Shown in pieces: positions 5,611 to 9,178 of a DNA stretch of 9,178 bases. The translations under genes were made by a program, and so were the position numbers. Source of the stretch: Ruminiclostridium sp. (GTDB taxonomy: Bacteria; Bacillota_A; Clostridia; Oscillospirales; Oscillospiraceae); the NCBI GenBank assembly GCA_017521345.1, contig JAFXCU010000189.1:1-9178 (forward strand), written 5' to 3'. The first letter of the stretch is position 1. Every line of letters begins with the position of its first letter. The notes beneath the pieces are model-generated. The model had not been told where the DNA came from. It searched no databases and saw only the letters and a program-made list of their open reading frames with translations.

Positions 5611-5652
5611 AAAGAGCTAACTGATTTTGATTAAGTCAGTTAGCTCTTTTTT
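5611..5652 (+). terminator. Strong intrinsic terminator of guaA
   Basis: Perfect 14-base stem, AAAGAGCTAACTGA (5611-5624) with TCAGTTAGCTCTTT (5636-5649), and an 11-base loop. The T-run continues to 5652. It is the only strong plus-strand terminator after guaA, 96 bases past its stop. Confidence 0.92.
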
Positions 5653-5802
5653 GCTATCTCTCAATCAGTTCATATATTTGAATACTTCATAGATGCTAAG
5701 TGGTGTAAAATTACTTCGGACAATTTAAGTATGAGCAGCTCTTTTCTTCCGGAGCTTAAGTGCATCGATTGCTACAACAAGTGCGTCAAGAGCAAATTGA
5801 AA
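5653..5802. other. Intergenic stretch without a recognised gene
   Basis: The whole gap from guaA to the ligase gene is 348 bases; apart from hairpins I see no supported gene in it. A 39-codon plus-strand frame (ATG 5731 to stop 5850) lacks a ribosome site. A minus-strand frame across 5728-5850 has no ATG and runs through the ligase terminator. The composition is more AT-rich than the flanking genes. Decayed mobile DNA is possible but not shown. Confidence 0.6.
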
Positions 5803-5835
5803 GGCTTGCCGTCCGCTTTGCACAGACAGCAAGCC
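5803..5835 (-). terminator. Terminator of the secB-like/ligase operon
   Basis: Arms 5803-5814 and 5824-5835 enclose a 9-base loop. On the minus-strand RNA all 12 pairs form, two of them as G-U wobbles (5810/5828 and 5814/5824). On the plus strand those two would be C-A mismatches. The structure therefore favours minus-strand transcripts and sits 27 bases after the ligase stop. The U-tract that follows (UUUCAAUUU) is imperfect. Confidence 0.7.
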
Positions 5836-5862
5836 CTTTTGGCTGCTTAAACAATTGGGAGG

Positions 5863-7470
5863 TCAGTTCAAATGGGTCTCCAGCTCCAGGGTCCGGTAAT
5901 CCAGCTTGCCCCGCTCGGTAAGAGGCAGGGATTCCCGGAAGAAGAATTCTGCCGGAACCAGAAAGCTGTTCAACTCTCGTTTACAGAGGTCACGAAGGAC
6001 CCGAGCGGTCTCTTCTCCCACCTCTCCCCTGGCCACCACATGGGCTGCCGGGAGGGTCTCCCCGCCAGGGCTCTGCCCGGCCACCACAGCCACAGCCTCC
6101 ACCAAGGGGCTGGTGAGGAGACAGTCCTCAATGACATTGGGGAAAATTTTAAAACCGTTTCGGGAGATCATCCGCTTGGTCCGCCCGGTGACAAAAACCT
6201 CCCCGTCAGCATCCACATGGCCGATGTCCTTGGTCCAGATCCACAGTCGGCCATCGGGGCCAGGCTTCAGGACCTGGGCATCCGCCTCAGACATGCCGTT
6301 GTAGCCGATCATCACGGTGGTGCTATGGATGAGCAGTTCGCCCCGCTTGCCCGGCGGCAGCAGCACCCCGTTTTCCGGGTCCACCGCAATGATGTCGCAT
6401 CCCTCCAGAGGACGGCCCACGCTGCCGATCTTATCCCGGCCATTCTGACTCACACAGACGATACCGCAGACCTCAGACATGCCATACTCCTTGATGATCT
6501 GGGCCGAACAGCCGTGGTCCATCAGGAACTGATTGATGCGCTTCTCCATCTCCGCCGTCATGGCGTCCCCGCCGCTGCGGGGATTTTTCAGGAAGGACAG
6601 GTCAGCCTCTTGGACCAGCGGGTCGGACAGCAGCAGCTGCCAGTAGGACGTGGTGCCACTGACCTGGGCGGGCCGATACCGCAGGAGAAACTCCCCCAGC
6701 TGATCCGGGCGGAACATGGGGGCCAGGATGACCTCCATCCCCAGGCACAGGGGCACATGGATGGTCTGGCACAGACCAAAGGCCGCAAAGGGGGGCAGCA
6801 GGGTCAGGTTGGCTCCCGTGCCGTGCTCGGTGCCGGAATTGGTATACTGCTCCAGGGACCGACGGAAGGCATGGCGTGAGAGCATGACACCCTTGGCAGG
6901 GCCGGTGGTGCCGCCGGTATAGGTGATGACCGCAGGCTCCAGCCAGCGGGTGCTGTCCGGCTCGGTGTCGTCGGGCTCCCGGAGAAACTCCTCCCAGGAC
7001 AGACAGCCCTCTCCCCTGCTCTTCTCCCAGCTGCCCAGCCGGAGCTTTTCCCCCAGCTTTTGGGGCACATAGGGTGCCAATGGCAGGGAAACGAAGTACC
7101 GGGCCGGGGAATTGCCCCGGTTCTCATAGACTTTGCGGAAGGTCACTTCCAGAGCCAGGACCACTTTACCCCGGGCACGGGTCAGGTAGCCCTCCACCTC
7201 TTTGGGACTGAGCTTCATGTCCACCCAGTTGGCCACCGCGCCGATCCGGTCAATGGCGTAAAAAGCGGCGATGGTCTCGGGGGTGTTCACCGACAGAATG
7301 GTGACAAACTCCCCCGGCTGGACCCCAAGAGCCCGCAGACCAGCCTCCGCCCGGAGGATCTGGTCAAAGAACCGACCGAAGGTCCAGACCTGGTCTCCGC
7401 ATCGGAGGGCAGGCTGGTCCAAACGGGATGTATTCCCCTGCCAGAGGTCGGCGTACATGGGATAAACCAT
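5863..7470 (-). CDS. Class I adenylate-forming enzyme (acyl-CoA synthetase-like)
   Basis: 535-residue AMP-binding enzyme that would activate a carboxylic acid with ATP and pass the acyl group to a thiol, usually coenzyme A. All core motifs are visible: A3 Tyr-Thr-Gly-Gly-Thr-Thr-Gly-Pro-Ala-Lys-Gly (184-194), A5 Tyr-Gly-Met-Ser-Glu (329-333), A7 Thr-Lys-Asp-Ile-Gly (413-417), the A8 hinge Gly-Arg-Thr-Lys-Arg-Met-Ile (429-435), and A10 Arg-Gly-Lys-Leu-Asp-Tyr (520-525) with catalytic Lys522. Length and completeness indicate an active enzyme. ATG 7470 is one base after the SecB-like stop and has no clear ribosome site, so translation probably depends on the upstream gene; ATG at residue 5 is an alternative. 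The acid-binding pocket is not readable by eye. A long-chain fatty acid, an aryl acid or a peptide-linked substrate are all possible. No carrier-protein, dehydrogenase or thioesterase gene is nearby to narrow it. Confidence 0.88.
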   Translation of the reverse strand: MVYPMYADLWQGNTSRLDQPALRCGDQVWTFGRFFDQILRAEAGLRALGVQPGEFVTILSVNTPETIAAFYAIDRIGAVANWVDMKLSPKEVEGYLTRARGKVVLALEVTFRKVYENRGNSPARYFVSLPLAPYVPQKLGEKLRLGSWEKSRGEGCLSWEEFLREPDDTEPDSTRWLEPAVITYTGGTTGPAKGVMLSRHAFRRSLEQYTNSGTEHGTGANLTLLPPFAAFGLCQTIHVPLCLGMEVILAPMFRPDQLGEFLLRYRPAQVSGTTSYWQLLLSDPLVQEADLSFLKNPRSGGDAMTAEMEKRINQFLMDHGCSAQIIKEYGMSEVCGIVCVSQNGRDKIGSVGRPLEGCDIIAVDPENGVLLPPGKRGELLIHSTTVMIGYNGMSEADAQVLKPGPDGRLWIWTKDIGHVDADGEVFVTGRTKRMISRNGFKIFPNVIEDCLLTSPLVEAVAVVAGQSPGGETLPAAHVVARGEVGEETARVLRDLCKRELNSFLVPAEFFFRESLPLTERGKLDYRTLELETHLN

Positions 7471-7471
7471 C

Positions 7472-7927
7472 TTACAGCAGGGTCAGCTTAGGGCCGCCGT
7501 CGGGGTTCCGGTCAGGGCCGGGACCCTTGGGGGCCTTGTTGACGGAAATGCTGTTGGGGTCGATGCTTGCCTTGCGCAGCATCAGGCCGGGCATACCGGC
7601 GCCGGCAGCCAGGTTGGAGCACTGGGACTGCATATAGGGGAAGAGCTGGTCATAGACCTCCCCGTGGATCTGGCGCTTGACCTCGTCCTTGTAGGCCTCG
7701 GAACAGCTGAATATGCCCACCATCTCCACGGTCATGGTGAACTTGCCGCCGGCAAACTCCTTGTCCCGGAGGGTCTGCTGGAGTTTCCCGATGCAGCGGC
7801 TGCCGTCGGGAGTAAAGCTGACGTTGAGGGAAAAAGAACTGTCCAGCTGGACCTGGCCGTTCTTGTCCAATTTATTGATCAGGTGGATCTCCTGTACTTT
7901 CTGGGTGATAAGGGTTGCGTTTGCCAT
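7472..7927 (-). CDS. SecB-family chaperone-like protein
   Basis: 151-residue protein resembling the export chaperone SecB, which holds unfolded proteins. Beta-strand-like segments (about 29-54 and 61-73) contain Phe-Thr-Met-Thr-Val-Glu-Met-Val-Gly-Ile-Phe (63-73), matching the SecB strand ending in Gly-Gly-Ile-Phe. Then a helix leads to Gln-Leu-Phe-Pro-Tyr (94-98), equivalent to SecB's Ile-Leu-Phe-Pro-Tyr. A second helix ends in Gly-Met-Pro-Gly-Leu-Met-Leu (111-117) and Ile-Asp (122-123), matching Phe-Pro-x-Leu-x-Leu and the following Asp. The tail (131-151) is Pro/Gly/Lys-rich and unlike the SecA-contacting tail of proteobacterial SecB. ATG 7927 is chosen for AAGGAAGGGG 6 bases upstream; the ATG at 7963 falls in the -10. 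Bacillota usually lack canonical SecB, so this is a divergent relative. It heads an operon with the ligase; its clients are unknown. Confidence 0.75.
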   Translation of the reverse strand: MANATLITQKVQEIHLINKLDKNGQVQLDSSFSLNVSFTPDGSRCIGKLQQTLRDKEFAGGKFTMTVEMVGIFSCSEAYKDEVKRQIHGEVYDQLFPYMQSQCSNLAAGAGMPGLMLRKASIDPNSISVNKAPKGPGPDRNPDGGPKLTLL

Positions 7928-7961
7928 AGTAATCCCCTTCCTTTCTGGATTCGTGCCTACC

Positions 7962-7991
7962 ATTATAATATAACCGCCCAGGGAAAGTCCA
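7962..7991 (-). promoter_or_regulatory. Sigma-A-type promoter of the secB-like/ligase operon
   Basis: Read leftward: TGGACT (7991-7986), 18 bases, perfect TATAAT (7967-7962). The -35 matches at four of six positions. Transcription would start near 7955, leaving a leader of about 28 bases containing the ribosome site. It is a vegetative-type promoter facing away from the sporulation promoter. Confidence 0.65.
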
Positions 7992-8004
7992 GAGCTTTGT
8001 CCCG

Positions 8005-8033
8005 GAATAATCTGGCCCGGACAGGAAATACTA
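8005..8033 (+). promoter_or_regulatory. Sigma-G-like promoter of spoVAD-spoVAE
   Basis: GAATA (8005-8009), 17 bases, AATACTA (8027-8033). The -35 fits the sigma-G form GHATR fully, and the -10 fits CATnnTA except its first base. It lies 32 bases before the spoVAD start, leaving a leader of about 25 bases with the ribosome site. In Bacillus the spoVA operon is transcribed by sigma G in the forespore, so the element and the gene agree. Confidence 0.6.
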
Positions 8034-8065
8034 ACGGGACAACACCAACCAAAGGAGAGAAGACT

Positions 8066-9094
8066 TTGGATCGAAAAAAAATCGGCGGACAGACCGTCCG
8101 CTTTGCCCTACCCCCGGTGATCCTGGGCTTCGGCTGCGCCGTGGGGCAAAAGGAGAGCCAGGGACCTCTGGCCTCCTACTTTGACTGCACCAGCCAGGAC
8201 GACACCTTTGGGGAGAAGAGCTGGGAAAAGGCCGAGACCGCCATGCAGAAAAAGGCCCTGGGCATCGCCCTGGAAAAGGCCGGGGTCCAGGCAGGACAGC
8301 TGGACTATATCCTGGCTGGGGACCTTCTGAACCAGTGCATCGCCACGGCCTACTCCGTCCGGACCCTGGACGTCCCCTTTTTCGGCCTGTATGGGGCCTG
8401 TTCCACCATGGCAGAGGGACTTTCCCTGGGAGCCATGCTCCTGGACGGGGGCTTCGGGGACCATATCGCCGCGCTGACCTCCTCCCACTTCTGCTCCGCC
8501 GAGCGGCAGTACCGGAATCCCTTGGAGTACGGCGGACAGAAGCCCCCCACCGCCCAATGGACGGCTACCGGGTCCGGTGCTGTGATCCTTGGCCGAGAAG
8601 GCAGTGGCCCAAGGATCACCCATGTGACCACCGGAAAGGTCATGGACAAGGGGATCACCGACGCCAACAACATGGGGGCGGCCATGGCCCCGGCAGCCTA
8701 CGACACCCTTCAGGCCCACTTCCAGGACACCGGCCGGACCCCCGGCTTCTACGACCTCATCGTCACCGGAGACCTGGGCAGCCTGGGCAAAGATATCGTG
8801 ATGGACTTCTTCCGCCAGGACGGCATCGACATGACCAAGGTCTACCAGGACTGCGGTTGCCTTCTCTTTGACCCTAAGACTCAGGACGTCCACGCCGGCG
8901 GGTCCGGGTGCGGATGCAGCGCCGTGGTGCTGACGGGGTATCTTCTCCGGGGCATGGCCCACGGCAAGTGGAAGAACCTGCTCTTCTGCGGAACAGGGGC
9001 CCTCCACTCCCCCACCGCCATCATGCAGAAGGAGAGCATCCCCGGCATCTGCCACGCCGTGGCCATCACCACCCAGAAAGGAGGCACCCCATGA
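8066..9094 (+). CDS. spoVAD: Stage V sporulation protein AD
   Basis: 342-residue SpoVAD, the dipicolinic-acid-binding member of the SpoVA complex that loads DPA into the developing spore and releases it at germination. It has a thiolase/ketosynthase-like fold. Visible family marks are Gly-Pro-Leu-Ala-Ser-Tyr-Phe-Asp (33-40), Ala-Gly-Asp-Leu-Leu-Asn-Gln (84-90), Leu-Tyr-Gly-Ala-Cys-Ser-Thr (108-114) with the conserved Cys112, Ser-Ser-His (139-141) with Ala-Glu-Arg-Gln-Tyr-Arg, and Glu-Tyr-Gly-Gly-Gln-Lys-Pro (154-160). Further on are Gly-Ile-Thr-Asp and Ala-Met-Ala-Pro-Ala-Ala, then Gly-Gly-Ser-Gly-Cys-Gly-Cys-Ser. Length matches Bacillus SpoVAD (about 338). The start is TTG 8066, with AAAGGAGAG (8051-8059) six bases ahead; the frame stays open far upstream but without a site. 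Unlike the usual order, no spoVAC precedes it. It overlaps spoVAE by ATGA. Confidence 0.95.
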   Translation: MDRKKIGGQTVRFALPPVILGFGCAVGQKESQGPLASYFDCTSQDDTFGEKSWEKAETAMQKKALGIALEKAGVQAGQLDYILAGDLLNQCIATAYSVRTLDVPFFGLYGACSTMAEGLSLGAMLLDGGFGDHIAALTSSHFCSAERQYRNPLEYGGQKPPTAQWTATGSGAVILGREGSGPRITHVTTGKVMDKGITDANNMGAAMAPAAYDTLQAHFQDTGRTPGFYDLIVTGDLGSLGKDIVMDFFRQDGIDMTKVYQDCGCLLFDPKTQDVHAGGSGCGCSAVVLTGYLLRGMAHGKWKNLLFCGTGALHSPTAIMQKESIPGICHAVAITTQKGGTP

Positions 9095-9178
9095 GTGAAC
9101 CGAAAACCTATCTGCTGGCCTTTCTCCTTGGCGGGATCCTCTGCCTGATCGGCCAGATCCTCATCGACAAAACCAAGC
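9091..9178 (+). CDS. spoVAE: Stage V sporulation protein AE, N-terminal part
   Basis: The first 29 codons of a gene that runs off the right edge. ATG 9091 overlaps the spoVAD stop as ATGA, with AAAGGAGG (9077-9084) six bases ahead. The translated start is a hydrophobic helix containing Phe-Leu-Leu-Gly-Gly-Ile-Leu-Cys-Leu-Ile-Gly-Gln, followed by Ile-Asp-Lys-Thr-Lys. That Gly-Gly...Ile-Gly-Gln...Asp-Lys-Thr pattern is the conserved N-terminus of SpoVAE, a small multi-pass protein of the spore inner membrane in the DPA channel complex. Its position directly after spoVAD agrees. The remainder, including later membrane helices, is outside the window. Confidence 0.88.
   Translation, partial: MSEPKTYLLAFLLGGILCLIGQILIDKTK

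Noticed and set aside
5731..5850. 39-codon plus-strand frame with Cys and Lys residues between guaA and the ligase gene
   Set aside because: No ribosome site lies before its ATG, it overlaps the ligase terminator hairpin, and no family is recognisable.
5728..5859. Minus-strand frame of about 40 codons with an amphipathic Lys/Arg-rich end, downstream of the ligase
   Set aside because: It has no ATG and no ribosome site, and it crosses the terminator stem, so translation is unlikely.
5872..6879. Long plus-strand open frame opposite the adenylate-forming enzyme
   Set aside because: The opposite strand carries all AMP-ligase motifs; this frame is rich in His, Gln and Gly without domain structure, typical of an antisense shadow in GC-rich DNA.

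Overview
The window reads as chromosome of an anaerobic, spore-forming Clostridia member (Bacillota), probably near the Oscillospiraceae. The evidence is indirect: spoVAD and spoVAE at the right end, A/G-rich Shine-Dalgarno sequences throughout, paired DUF421/DUF4363 and PadR/DUF2812 genes, and high-GC coding with AT-rich gaps. No rRNA, tRNA, CRISPR array, insertion sequence or phage gene was found.

Layout. Positions 1-213 (-) hold the 5' end of a lipoprotein gene, divergent from nrdR (386-844, +), the ribonucleotide reductase repressor. A bidirectional hairpin terminator (856-884) separates nrdR from a convergent minus-strand pair, DUF421 then DUF4363 (1946 down to 889), overlapping by ATGA. 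A minus-strand terminator (2006-2035) ends the gene before it, a DUF2238-like membrane protein (2900 to 2040). That gene is divergent from a plus-strand operon of PadR regulator, DUF2812 membrane protein and GNAT acetyltransferase (3034-4377). The gap between them holds a near-consensus promoter with a perfect inverted repeat in its spacer, very likely the PadR operator. Next is guaA (4534-5514), encoding only the synthetase half of GMP synthase, with a long structured 3' region ending in a strong terminator (5611-5652). After a mostly empty gap, a minus-strand operon encodes a SecB-family chaperone (7927 to 7472) and, one base later, a class I adenylate-forming enzyme (7470 to 5863). Divergent from it, a sigma-G-like promoter (8005-8033) precedes spoVAD (8066-9094) and spoVAE (9091 to the window end).

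How the genes work together. The PadR operon looks like a self-regulated sensor/membrane module that may also control the DUF2238-like gene. spoVAD and spoVAE belong to the dipicolinic acid channel of spores. The most unusual parts are the SecB-like/adenylate-forming pair, in a Gram-positive lineage where canonical SecB is generally absent, and the GuaA without its glutaminase domain. Functions of the DUF genes, the acetyltransferase substrate and the ligase substrate cannot be read from sequence. All homology calls come from reading motifs, not from database searches.
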